Below, in pieces: positions 37,134 through 47,282 of a stretch of DNA of 64,000 bases. Source of the stretch: Rhodanobacter sp. PCA2 (GTDB lineage: Bacteria > Pseudomonadota > Gammaproteobacteria > Xanthomonadales > Rhodanobacteraceae); contig NZ_NJIC01000001.1 in assembly GCF_013620825.1 (NCBI RefSeq), positions 1 to 64,000 of the forward strand. Reading direction: 5' to 3'. The notes below the pieces were generated by a model. It searched no databases, was not told where the DNA came from, and saw nothing but the letters and a program-made list of their open reading frames with translations. The first letter of the stretch is position 1; each line of letters starts with the position of its first letter. The position numbers and the translations under genes were made by a program.

Positions 37134-38054
37134 ATGAGCACGACGCCCGCGGAAAAAAACCGGCCACGTCGACCTGCCTTCAGCCGGATGCCGAGCGGCA
37201 AGGCCGAACGCGGCCAGAGCCTGATCGAGATGGTGGTGGCCCTGATCGTGCTGGTTCCGCTGGCGGCCGGGGTGATGCTGCTGGGCCAGTACATCCACAT
37301 CAAGCAGCAAACCCAGGCCGCGGCACGCGAAGCGGCGTGGGCAGCCACGGTGGATCCCGCGTTGGCAAATGCGCAATTGCCGAACCGGGCAGGTGTGCAG
37401 ACGGAACTGCGCGTTCGCCAGTTCGCCGACGCCAAGGCGACGATCCGCAGCAACGCGAACGCGCCCGCAAAGTTTGGCGACACCTTGTTGACCACCTTCG
37501 CGAACCGGGAGCTTCTGAAGACGTCCGGACTTTCGCTGGCGGTCTACAAGCAGGAAGCCGCGTCCTCCTACCTCGACCAGGGCCTGAATGCCATCAGCAA
37601 GGTGGCGAAGACCCTGGGCAACCTTCCGCCCAATACCCAAGGCCTGGTTACCGCCGAGGTACATGCCAAGCCGGAAAAGATCGTGGGGACGGACGGCGGC
37701 CCGCTTGCGTTCCTGGACCCCCTCGACACCATGCAACTGGATTTCTCGGCGCGCACGGTCGTGCTCGCGGATACGTGGGCGGCATCGGGAGGCGGTGAAC
37801 GAGCGGATGGCACGGAGGCGCCATCGGCGGCATTCAGCAACCGCACGGTGCGCAGCGTGATCAAGCCGCTCGTGCCTTCAAGCTGGCTGGGAAACAACGC
37901 CGACCAGGTCATCAACGATGTCGTCCACGTGCTCGGCAGCATTCCGTTGATCAAGCAGATATTCACGCCGGGACTCGATCAATTCGAGATCGGCCGCACG
38001 GCGCCCGATGTCGTGCCGACCGACAAGCTGGTGAAGTACAACCATGGGCGCTGA
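37134..38054 (+). CDS. TadE-like pseudopilin
   Basis: 306 residues. A 27-residue basic leader is followed by RGQSLIEMVVALIVLVPLAAGVMLLG, the TadE-type helix with the +5-like Glu, then KQQTQAAAREAAWAATV, typical of TadE/TadG minor pseudopilins. The remaining 230 residues are soluble and unassigned. It overlaps the next gene by 11 bases. TadE-type proteins are thought to be processed by the prepilin peptidase and to initiate pilus assembly. Confidence 0.82.
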   Translation: MSTTPAEKNRPRRPAFSRMPSGKAERGQSLIEMVVALIVLVPLAAGVMLLGQYIHIKQQTQAAAREAAWAATVDPALANAQLPNRAGVQTELRVRQFADAKATIRSNANAPAKFGDTLLTTFANRELLKTSGLSLAVYKQEAASSYLDQGLNAISKVAKTLGNLPPNTQGLVTAEVHAKPEKIVGTDGGPLAFLDPLDTMQLDFSARTVVLADTWAASGGGERADGTEAPSAAFSNRTVRSVIKPLVPSSWLGNNADQVINDVVHVLGSIPLIKQIFTPGLDQFEIGRTAPDVVPTDKLVKYNHGR

Positions 38055-38706
38055 GCGGCGACTGCCATGGCTGGCATTCGCGCTGCTGCCCGGGGCTGCG
38101 TGTGCCTTCGGCTGGCCGCAGCCGCCGTTGCCGAGCGGCACGGCATCGGCGGAGGTCGCCCGCCGCATCGTCTTCAACGGGTTGGACATGCGTGCGCAGA
38201 CCTTCCAGTCGCAGCAGAGCCAGGCCGACGTGGTGGCGTACTACCGCAAGCTCTGGGACGGCAAGGTGGTGGTCAATGCCATGGGGAATGCCGAGGTGGT
38301 CGGGCACCAGCAAGGCGACTACTACATCACCGTGCAGGTCAGCCGTTTCGGCAGCGGCAGCAAGGGCGACATCGGCATCATCGACGTCGCTTCGGCGCCG
38401 AAGCATTTCGAGCGCGGCGCCGGCCTGCCCCAGCCGATGGGCTCCAGGGTATTCAACGACATCGCCTACCCGGACGATCCCACGCCGGCGCGCACCGTGG
38501 CGATGCGCAACGCCTTGTCGCCGGCGCAGAACGCGAGCTACTTCCGCGAGCGCCTGATGGCGGATGGCTGGAAATCCGCGGACGCCAGCCAGTGCGCAAG
38601 CGGCAGCTGCGTCATGCGCTACGAGCGCGGCGACAGCAAGATGACCCTGGTGATGAGTCAGCTGGATGGCCAGTCGCAGGTGGTCATCAACGTGCTGAAC
38701 CCGTGA
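38044..38706 (+). CDS. Exported protein of unknown function in the Tad locus
   Basis: 220 residues. A signal peptide ends at GAACAFG. The mature protein includes VVAYYRKLWDGKVVVNAMG, HQQGDYYITVQVSRFG and two C-terminal Cys (QCASGSC) that may form a disulfide; it ends VVINVLNP. I do not recognise a family. It overlaps the TadE-like gene and abuts the next small pilin-like gene, so it is tightly built into the operon. Confidence 0.72.
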   Translation: MGAERRLPWLAFALLPGAACAFGWPQPPLPSGTASAEVARRIVFNGLDMRAQTFQSQQSQADVVAYYRKLWDGKVVVNAMGNAEVVGHQQGDYYITVQVSRFGSGSKGDIGIIDVASAPKHFERGAGLPQPMGSRVFNDIAYPDDPTPARTVAMRNALSPAQNASYFRERLMADGWKSADASQCASGSCVMRYERGDSKMTLVMSQLDGQSQVVINVLNP

Positions 38707-38723
38707 TGCGGAGGATGACCGAC

Positions 38724-38927
38724 ATGTCCCGGCAACGGCGCATCGCCAAGGCACTTCGAACCAGGGGTCGGCGGCAGCGCGGCGGCGCACTCGCGGAATA
38801 CACCGTCGTGGTGCTGCTCCTGGTGCTGGTGCTGGTCGCCTATCCGGATGCCATCCCGCAGCTGGCCAAGGCCTTGCGCGAGGCCTATGCCAGTTTTGCC
38901 TACGCACTTTCCGTCTCATGGATCTGA
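38724..38927 (+). CDS. Second small pilin-like protein
   Basis: 67 residues from MSRQRRIAKALRTRG, with GGAGG eight bases upstream; in-frame ATGs at 38706 and 38715 are alternatives. The junction GG|ALAEYTVVVLLLVLVLVAY keeps the Glu-Tyr pair and single helix of Flp-type prepilins. It is Flp-sized, so it could be a minor or the true major pilin. It overlaps the start of cpaB by 10 bases. Confidence 0.65.
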   Translation: MSRQRRIAKALRTRGRRQRGGALAEYTVVVLLLVLVLVAYPDAIPQLAKALREAYASFAYALSVSWI

Positions 38928-39718
38928 ATCGAATGGAACGACGCATGCCGGCGATCAACCGGAACTTCCTCTTCCTGGGCGGCGCGATCCTGCTCGGCAT
39001 CGTGGCCAGCTACATGACCGTCCACTACATCAACAACCAGGTGGAAGTGCGCACGCGCGCCACGCCGACCGAAATGCGCGAGGTGGTGGTGCCGGTGCGC
39101 GACCTGGACAAGGGAGTCAACCTCACCCAGCAGGATATCGCCTCGCGCGAGGTGCCCGCCGAGTTCGTCCCGGCGGATGCGCTGACCCCCGACAACTACA
39201 AGGACTACATCGACCAGGTGCTGCGCGCGCCGCTGGTGCAGGGCGCGCCGATCAGCGGCAGTGCCGTGGACCGGGTGACCGATCATTTCTCCAACCTGAT
39301 CGATCCCGGCAAGGTGGCCTATTCGATCCAGGTGGACGAATCCAACTCGGTATCCGGGCTGATCGTGCCGGGCGATCACCTGGACATCCTCCTGCTCATG
39401 TCGGGCGATGACACGGATCAGATCCGGCCCCTGCTCAGCGACGTTCCGGTGCTGGCCACCGGCCGGCTGGCGAAGGGCATGCGCAATGACGGCAAGAACG
39501 ACGATGCCAGCTATTCGAACATCACCCTGAGCCTTCCTCCGAAGGATGCCCAGCGCCTCGGCATGGCCATGAAGGTGGGCGAGCTGCGCGTGATGCTGCG
39601 CTCCGCCGGCAACGGGGAGCCTTTCGACCTCAAGGCGCTGAGCAAGGCGGATTTGCTCAGGTATGGCCGGCCGATTCGCGGCAACGGCATCCAGTTCATC
39701 ATCGGCGGGAATGGTTGA
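38918..39718 (+). CDS. cpaB: CpaB/RcpC-type pilus assembly protein
   Basis: 266 residues from the first ATG; MERRMPAINRN at 38933 or MPAINRN at 38945 are alternative starts, and no ribosome site decides. A single N-terminal helix (FLFLGGAILLGIVASYM) leads to a SAF domain (VVVPVRDLDKGVNLTQQDIA and VPGDHLDILLLM). CpaB stabilises or gates the Tad secretin in the periplasm. It lies directly upstream of cpaC. Confidence 0.9.
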   Translation: MDLNRMERRMPAINRNFLFLGGAILLGIVASYMTVHYINNQVEVRTRATPTEMREVVVPVRDLDKGVNLTQQDIASREVPAEFVPADALTPDNYKDYIDQVLRAPLVQGAPISGSAVDRVTDHFSNLIDPGKVAYSIQVDESNSVSGLIVPGDHLDILLLMSGDDTDQIRPLLSDVPVLATGRLAKGMRNDGKNDDASYSNITLSLPPKDAQRLGMAMKVGELRVMLRSAGNGEPFDLKALSKADLLRYGRPIRGNGIQFIIGGNG

Positions 39719-39721
39719 GAT

Positions 39722-41071
39722 ATGGAAGCATCGATACGTTCAAGATGGATGCGGGCCGCGGTGTTCGCGTGGGCGTCGTTGCTCGCGCTCGTCCTGTTTT
39801 CGTGGCGGCCGGCACGTGCGGAAGCGCCGGTCATCGCCGACGCCATCAGCATGTATGCCGGGCAGGCACTGGTACAGCGCGCGCCGGGCGCCCTCAAGCG
39901 CGTCGCCGTCGGCGACGGCAAGCTGCTGCAGGTCAAGGCGATCGGCAACCGCGAGCTGGTGCTGATCGCCAACCAGCCCGGCGACACCTCGGTGCAGCTG
40001 TGGATGACCGACGGCACCCAGCGCAGTGTCAGCGTGCACGTCGTCGTGGGCAACAGCGAGGAGGCGGCCAACCTGGTCGGCAAGCTGCTCGGCCCCGGCA
40101 GCGCCATCGCCGTCAACACGGTGGGCGGCAACGTGGTGTTGACGGGCAACAAGCTCTCGCAGGCAGACGTGGCGCACATCGCCGCGATCAGGAAGATCTA
40201 CCCGCAGGTGCTCGACTTCACCAGCGCGAACGCGGTCGAGATGAAACCGATGGTGATGATGCACGTGCGCATCATGGAGTTCGACAAGAAGGCGGTGAAC
40301 CAGCTCGGCATCAAGTGGGACAGCATGATCGCCGGCCCTGGCGGCGGCCTCGTGCACGACTGGGTCACCAACCCGTATTACCGGATGACGCCGGGCAACT
40401 TCGCCGGCGTGGACGGCAATGGCACCAGGGCGAACCTGCCGCTGCGGGTGCCCGGCACCGCCGCGTACTTCGGCATCGCCACCTCGATCGCCTCGCAGAT
40501 CAACCTGATGATGCAGGACGGCAATGCCTGGGAACTGGCCACGCCGCAGCTCGCCGCGCGCAGCGGCGGGGTCGCCGACTTCCTGGTGGGCGGCGAGGTG
40601 CCCATCCCCATCACGCAGGGCCTCGGCGAGACGACCGTGGAATACAAGCAGTACGGCATCAAGCTGCACATCGCGCCGGTGGTCAACAGCGAAGGCGACA
40701 TCTCCACCGACATCGAAACCGAGATCAGCAAGATCGATCCGACTGTCACCGTGAACGGCTACCCCGGCTTCACCACGCGCCGCGCCAGCGCGCAGCTCAA
40801 CGTGCACACGGGCGACACCATCGTCATCTCCGGCCTGGTGGACGCAAGCGGTTCCAGGACCTTCGACCGGGTGCCGGGCCTGGGCAACATCCCGATCCTC
40901 GGCGCGCTGTTCCGTTCGCGCGACTTCCAGGCAAACCGCACCGACCTGGTGGTCTTCGTGACGCCGGTCGTGGTCGACGCGAACTCGCCGGAAAACCGCA
41001 AGCTGATCGAAAAGAGCGACCGGCTGCGCGACGACTTCCGCAAGACCATCGGCAGCGACATCGTTGATTGA
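39722..41071 (+). CDS. cpaC: CpaC/RcpA secretin of the Tad pilus
   Basis: 449 residues. A signal peptide ends at WRPARAEA. The N-terminal pilus-assembly domain (GQALVQRAPGALKRVAVGD, LQLWMTDG-like VQLWMTDGTQRSV) and a BON-like segment precede the secretin domain with VGGEVPIPITQGLGETTVEYKQYG, the LAARSGGVADFLVGG core and FVTPVVVDANS. It forms the outer-membrane pore through which the pilus leaves. It sits between cpaB and the FHA-cpaF gene. Confidence 0.94.
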   Translation: MEASIRSRWMRAAVFAWASLLALVLFSWRPARAEAPVIADAISMYAGQALVQRAPGALKRVAVGDGKLLQVKAIGNRELVLIANQPGDTSVQLWMTDGTQRSVSVHVVVGNSEEAANLVGKLLGPGSAIAVNTVGGNVVLTGNKLSQADVAHIAAIRKIYPQVLDFTSANAVEMKPMVMMHVRIMEFDKKAVNQLGIKWDSMIAGPGGGLVHDWVTNPYYRMTPGNFAGVDGNGTRANLPLRVPGTAAYFGIATSIASQINLMMQDGNAWELATPQLAARSGGVADFLVGGEVPIPITQGLGETTVEYKQYGIKLHIAPVVNSEGDISTDIETEISKIDPTVTVNGYPGFTTRRASAQLNVHTGDTIVISGLVDASGSRTFDRVPGLGNIPILGALFRSRDFQANRTDLVVFVTPVVVDANSPENRKLIEKSDRLRDDFRKTIGSDIVD

Positions 41072-41080
41072 GGGCGGGAC

Positions 41081-42800
<1,720 letters not shown>

Positions 42801-42808
<8 letters not shown>

Positions 42809-43652
42809 CGTGCTGCCGGTCGTTGCCGTCGTGTTCCTGTGCGTGACCGTGGTCGGTTTCCTGCTCGCGCGCAGTTCGACCGTGTTCTGGGGACGCTACC
42901 AGGAGGCCTTCACCGAGCAGGCGCGCTTCAACCTGGCCGACATGTTCATGTTCATGGACACCGGCCACCTGTTCCGCATCAACGCCGCCGCGCTCGTGCT
43001 GATTCCCGCGTTCATCTGGTTCGCCACGGGCAATCCGTTGCTGGCGGTCGTGGCCCTGGTGCTGATTTTCGTGCTGCCCAAGAAGATCTACACGTGGATG
43101 CGCCAGCGCCGCCTCGACCAGATCCAGCAGCAGCTTCCGGACGGTCTGATGATGGTGTCGGGCGGCATGCGCGCTGGCCTCGGCTTCACGCCGGCGCTGG
43201 AAAGCCTGGCGCGCGACATCGAGCCGCCGCTGGCGCAGGAGTTCGCGCTGCTGCTGCGCGAACAGCGCATGGGCATCAAGCTGGAGGAGGCCATGGAGCA
43301 CCTGCACCAGCGCGTGCCGATCCAGGACGTGGCGCTGTTCGTTTCCGCCGTGGGCATCTCGCGCGAGGTCGGCGGCAATCTCGCCGAGAGCATGGCCTCG
43401 CTCGCCGACACCCTGCGGCGGCGGCTGATCATGGAAGGCAAGGTGAAGTCGCTCACCGCGCAAGGGCGCCTGCAGGGCATCGTGATGGCGATGATGCCGC
43501 TGGGCCTGATCGGCTTCCTCAGCTTCGCGTATCCCGACACGATGCACGAGATGTATCACAGCTACATCGGCTGGGCGGTCATCGCTGTCGCCGCGGTGAT
43601 GGAGTACCTCGGCTACCGCATGTGCCGCAAGATCATGAGCATCGACATATGA
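42801..43652 (+). CDS. tadB: TadB inner-membrane platform protein
   Basis: 283 residues. Helices at the N-terminus and near residue 70 (AALVLIPAFIWFATG, LLAVVALVLIFVLPKKI) precede a T2SSF domain (LPDGLMMVSGGMRAGLGFTPALESLA, VPIQDVALFVSAVGISREVGGNLAE), and two C-terminal helices follow. With TadC it forms the inner-membrane core on which the ATPase acts. It overlaps cpaF by 8 bases and tadC by 4. Confidence 0.93.
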
Positions 43653-44539
43653 ACTGGATGCTTCCCGTTCTGGCGGTGGTGGTCGTGGGCTGCGTCGGGC
43701 TCGGCTTCTGGGCCGTGTACGGCCTGATGCGCGAGGTGCCGAAGGCCGACCGCCACTACCAGGACCCGCTGCCCTTCGGCCTGCGCCTGCTGTGGCCGCT
43801 GGTGAATGCGGCGACCCATGCGCTCGGGCCGCGGCTGGCGCCGGACAAGCTGGAGAAGGCGCATCGCGAATTGCAGACCGCCGGGCAGGACTTCGTGCTG
43901 AGCCCGGAGCAGCTGTACGGACTGCGCGCGGTGAGCGCCGCGCTGGTGGCGCTGTTCTTCTGGCTGGTACTGCGCCTGCTCGACAAGCACGGCCTGCTGC
44001 TCTACCTGCTGGCCCTGCTGATGGGCGTGGCGCTGGGCTGGCTCTATCCGAGCCTGTGGCTCGGCGAGCGCCGCAACAAGCGGCGCCGGCTGGTGATCAA
44101 GGACATGCCGATCTACCTGGATTTCATCACCATGTCGGTCGAGGCGGGACTCAACATCACCGGGGGAATCGAGCAGGCGACGCAGAAAGGGCCGCCCGGG
44201 CCGCTGCAGCAGGAGTTCACCCGCCTGCTGCGCGACGTGCGCTCCGGCCTGCCGCGCGCCGAGGCGCTCAAGCGCATGTCGGAGCGGATGGAGATGGCGC
44301 AGATCTCCAGCTTCACCGGCACCCTGATCCAGGCGGACCGCGTCGGCGCCAGCCTCGGCCCCACGCTGCGGGCGCAGTCGGCGCAACGCCGCGAGGAGCG
44401 CTTCCTGCGCGCCGAGAAGCTCGCGCTCGAAGCGCCGGTGAAGATGATGCTGCCGCTGGTGATGTTCTTCTTCCCGCTGATCTTCCTCGTGCTCGGCTAC
44501 TTCATCTATCTGCGCATGCGGCAGGAGGGGATCTTTTGA
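43649..44539 (+). CDS. tadC: TadC inner-membrane platform protein
   Basis: 296 residues starting at the ATGA overlap with tadB. It has an N-terminal helix (MLPVLAVVVVGCVGLGFWAVY), two central helices, the T2SSF domain (DMPIYLDFITMSVEAGLNITGGIEQAT, MEMAQISSFTGTLIQADRVGASLG) and C-terminal MMLPLVMFFFPLIFLVLGYF. It is the partner of TadB. Its stop overlaps the TTG start of the next gene. Confidence 0.93.
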   Translation: MNWMLPVLAVVVVGCVGLGFWAVYGLMREVPKADRHYQDPLPFGLRLLWPLVNAATHALGPRLAPDKLEKAHRELQTAGQDFVLSPEQLYGLRAVSAALVALFFWLVLRLLDKHGLLLYLLALLMGVALGWLYPSLWLGERRNKRRRLVIKDMPIYLDFITMSVEAGLNITGGIEQATQKGPPGPLQQEFTRLLRDVRSGLPRAEALKRMSERMEMAQISSFTGTLIQADRVGASLGPTLRAQSAQRREERFLRAEKLALEAPVKMMLPLVMFFFPLIFLVLGYFIYLRMRQEGIF

Positions 44540-44889
44540 AACGGGGCGTGATCCTCCGCGAAGGCCATCCGATCGTGCCGCAGGCGTGGTACGCCGACCG
44601 CCCGTGGAACCGCCTGCGCGGACTGCTGGCGCGGGCGCCCCTGCGCGGCGGCGCGGTGCAGGCGCTGTGGCTGGCGCCATGCCCCAGCGTGCACACCTTC
44701 GGCATGGGTTATCCGCTGGACATCGTCTTCCTGGGGCAGAACGGCTGCGTGCTGGCATGCCACGAGAGCGTGCCGCCGTGGCGCATGCGCTGGTGCCGCA
44801 GCGCAAGGCAGACCGTGGAACTGGCGCCCGGCGGCATCGCGGCGCTCGCTCCCGTGCGTGGGGAGGAATGGTCATGGCAGGAAACCTGA
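44536..44889 (+). CDS. DUF192-family protein embedded in the Tad operon
   Basis: 117 residues. The TTG start is chosen because it overlaps the tadC stop and a GGAGGGG site lies five bases upstream; a GTG at 44548 is possible. Signatures of DUF192 are present: RLRGLLARAPLRGGAVQALWLAPCPSVHTFGM-like core (here read as WNRLRGLLAR, CPSVHTFGMGYPLDIVFL) and an ending LAPGGIAAL. No signal peptide is seen. DUF192 has no established function. It sits between tadC and tadD, with 16 bases of overlap into tadD. Confidence 0.83.
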   Translation: MKRGVILREGHPIVPQAWYADRPWNRLRGLLARAPLRGGAVQALWLAPCPSVHTFGMGYPLDIVFLGQNGCVLACHESVPPWRMRWCRSARQTVELAPGGIAALAPVRGEEWSWQET

Positions 44890-45404
44890 AACACGCCATC
44901 GTGGCGATGATCCTGCTGGCGACGGCCGGCTGCGCGACCTCGCCCGCGTCGCGGCTCGGCGCCACCGTCGACCGCCAGCACCAGGCCGACCAGGCCTACG
45001 TCCAGGGCAATCTCGCCGGCGCCTTGTCGGGCTACCAGTCGCTGACGCATGCCATGCCGCAGAACGCGGATTTCTGGTTCCGCCTCGGCAACATCTATGC
45101 ACGGCTCGATCGTCCCGACGAAGCCGTGGACGCGTATCAGCACACGCTCGGCATCGAACCGGGCCACGCCAAGGCCTGGCACAACCTCGGCATCATCCGC
45201 CTGCGCGAAGCCGAAGCCGCCTTCGCCCGCAGCGCGAGCGCCGCGGCCGGCATCGACGATGGCCTGCAGAAGGAGAGTGCGGACAAGGCCCGCGACATCG
45301 CAGCCTTGCGCAGCACGGCGAAACCGGACGATGCGGCCGCAGCAAGCGACAACCCGCCTCCGCCGCGCGGCACCGGCGCCGACGGCGCGGAGTCCAAGCC
45401 ATGA
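44874..45404 (+). CDS. tadD: TadD-like TPR lipoprotein
   Basis: 176 residues. GGAGG lies seven bases before this ATG; ATG 44868 in frame is an alternative. The lipobox is LATAGC. Tetratricopeptide repeats follow (AYVQGNLAGALSGYQSLTHAMPQNADFWFRLG; YARLDRPDEAVDAYQHTLGIEPGHAKAWHNLG read in pieces), then an acidic, Pro-rich tail. TadD is a pilotin-like lipoprotein thought to help the secretin assemble. It overlaps the following gene by four bases. Confidence 0.87.
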   Translation: MAGNLKHAIVAMILLATAGCATSPASRLGATVDRQHQADQAYVQGNLAGALSGYQSLTHAMPQNADFWFRLGNIYARLDRPDEAVDAYQHTLGIEPGHAKAWHNLGIIRLREAEAAFARSASAAAGIDDGLQKESADKARDIAALRSTAKPDDAAAASDNPPPPRGTGADGAESKP

Positions 45405-46063
45405 AGCAGCCATCGATGCGACGCCAGCGCGGGCAGGCGGTGGTCGAGACCTCCATCGTGATCCTGGTGTTCGGCGTGTTCCTGCTCGGCATCTTCCAGG
45501 CGATCCTGTTCTATCGCGTGAAGAGCGTGGTCGATTACGCCGCGCTGCAGGCCGCGCGCAGCGGCGCCACGCATTTCGCGGAGATGAGCGAAATACGCAA
45601 GGGCTTCGCCAGTGGCCTGATGCCGCTGTACGCGCACAAGCCCGACAACATGGCGGTCACCACGGCCTACGGCGAGGCGTACATCGCCGCCAGCAACCCG
45701 CTCGAAACCGAGATCCGGATCGTCAGCCCGACCAAGTCCGCCTACGCGGACTGGGCCGAGACGCAGTTCGACGGCGTCAAGGCGATCCCGAACGACAGCC
45801 TGTCGTTCCGCCCGTCGACGCCGGGCGGACGCAGCGGGCTCACCGTCCAGGACGCCAACGTGCTGAAGATCCGCGTGGTCTACGGCTACAAGATGATCGT
45901 GCCGGTCATCGACAAGATCGTGATCGCGATCTTCCGCAGCTCGTTCTACCAGGGCATGGATGCGCGCGAGATCGCCATGCTGGAAAGCGGCCGCCTGCCC
46001 ATCGTCAGCCAGGCCGTGGTGCGCATGCAGACGCCCATCCGCGATCCGGCTCCGCTGCCGTGA
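45401..46063 (+). CDS. TadE/TadF-like pseudopilin
   Basis: 220 residues. A short basic leader precedes RGQAVVETSIVILVFGVFLLGIFQAILFY with the conserved Glu after the processing-site Gly, then VVDYAALQAARSGATHF, typical of TadE-like proteins. The soluble part ends RMQTPIRDPAPLP. It differs from the TadE-like protein at 37134 and is likely a second minor pseudopilin. It starts inside the tadD stop and ends over the GTG of the next gene. Confidence 0.82.
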   Translation: MKQPSMRRQRGQAVVETSIVILVFGVFLLGIFQAILFYRVKSVVDYAALQAARSGATHFAEMSEIRKGFASGLMPLYAHKPDNMAVTTAYGEAYIAASNPLETEIRIVSPTKSAYADWAETQFDGVKAIPNDSLSFRPSTPGGRSGLTVQDANVLKIRVVYGYKMIVPVIDKIVIAIFRSSFYQGMDAREIAMLESGRLPIVSQAVVRMQTPIRDPAPLP

Positions 46064-46713
46064 ACCGGCGTGGCCTGCCGCTCGCCTGGATGATCGCCGG
46101 TGCGCTGGCGCTTCCCGTCCACGCGGCGGACATGCCCGACGTGAAAGTGCAGGCGGTGCTCAGCGGCGTCGCCACGGGCGGAACGGCCAAACCGGGCGGC
46201 GTGGCGGCGGAAACCCTCTGGCTCAAGGGCGATCGCGTGCGCGTGGATTTCGATGCAGGCCAGGGGCGGCGCGGGCGCATCCTGCGCGACGGCCGCGGCC
46301 ATGCCTGGCTGTTCATGTCGACCTCCGACCGGGCCTTGCCGGCGCAGCATGTGCCGATCGGGGCGATCACCCGGCTCGATCCGGTACAGCCATGCTGGAA
46401 GCTGGGCTTCGCCTGCGACAAGGTCGGGCAGCGCGTCATCGCGGGGCGGCAGTCGGAGGGCTGGCGCTACCGTCATGCGGAGCAGTCCGGCCCGGGCGGC
46501 ACCGACAGCGGAACGTTCTGGATCGATGCGCAATACGGCCTGCTGCTGGCCTTCCAGGGCAAGGACGTGGGCGAGCACGCCCGCCGCATGGAAACCACGG
46601 CCGTCGATTTCCAGGCGATTCCTGACGACACGTTCAAGGCGCCCGCAGCGGTCCGGCAGGACATCGAGAACGCGGATCGCCGCGCCGATGCGCTGCGCGG
46701 GTATTCGCACTGA
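46060..46713 (+). CDS. Exported protein of unknown function, last gene of Tad operon
   Basis: 217 residues with GTG start overlapping the previous stop (GTGA). A signal peptide ends at PVHAAD. The rest has a beta-rich pattern, TLWLKGDRVRVDFDAGQG, GRGHAWLFMST and VDFQAIPDDTFKAPA, resembling DUF4412/LolA-like outer-membrane proteins, with one Cys pair (PCWKLGFAC). No firm family. It may act on the envelope during pilus biogenesis. The toxin-antitoxin pair starts 88 bases later. Confidence 0.72.
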   Translation: MNRRGLPLAWMIAGALALPVHAADMPDVKVQAVLSGVATGGTAKPGGVAAETLWLKGDRVRVDFDAGQGRRGRILRDGRGHAWLFMSTSDRALPAQHVPIGAITRLDPVQPCWKLGFACDKVGQRVIAGRQSEGWRYRHAEQSGPGGTDSGTFWIDAQYGLLLAFQGKDVGEHARRMETTAVDFQAIPDDTFKAPAAVRQDIENADRRADALRGYSH

Positions 46714-46801
46714 CAGCATCCGTCAGCCAGGAAGCGGCATGCTGGCATTGACTTCCTGTATGGAGTAGATTGGCTTTCAGGTGCATTCGTAGAGATCAGC
46801 C

Positions 46802-47194
46802 ATGTCGGCGCACAGCCTGCAAGCGGCACTCCCCGTCGAGGATCTGAACGGCCCGGCCCTGCGGAGTTTTTTCCGGTTGAGCGGGCACTGGAAGCTGCGC
46901 GTCGCCGAACAGCGCAAGCTGCTCGGCGATCCGCCCGAATCCACGTTCTACAAGTGGAAACGCGAGCAGGACGGCAGCCTCGGCCGCGACACGCTGGAGC
47001 GCATCAGCTACCTGATCGGCATCTGGAAGGACCTGCAGATCCTGTTCCCCGATGCGGAGCAGGCCGATGCGTGGCTGCGCAAGCCGAACGCGGCGGCGCT
47101 GTTCGGCGGCCATTCGGCGCTGGAGCGCATGCTGTCGGGCAACGTGGCCGACCTGTTCGTGGTGCGCCAGTACCTGGATGCGCAACGCGGCTGA
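46802..47194 (+). CDS. Xre/MbcA/ParS-family antitoxin
   Basis: 130 residues. An N-terminal helical DNA-binding region (STFYKWKREQDGSLGRDTLERISYLIGIW) leads to the MbcA/ParS toxin-binding domain (WLRKPNAAALFGGHSALERMLSG, LFVVRQYLDAQRG). Such antitoxins bind a RES toxin, blocking its active site, and repress their own promoter. The RES gene follows 88 bases downstream, completing the type II pair. It follows the Tad operon on the same strand after 88 bases. Confidence 0.9.
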   Translation: MSAHSLQAALPVEDLNGPALRSFFRLSGHWKLRVAEQRKLLGDPPESTFYKWKREQDGSLGRDTLERISYLIGIWKDLQILFPDAEQADAWLRKPNAAALFGGHSALERMLSGNVADLFVVRQYLDAQRG

Positions 47195-47282
47195 GCCGCG
47201 CGGTGGCGCCGGTCGCGTTCCGCGAGACCGCCAGCCGCCAGCCTCGCCCCCCCGGCCCACAGGAACGACACGGACCACCGCG

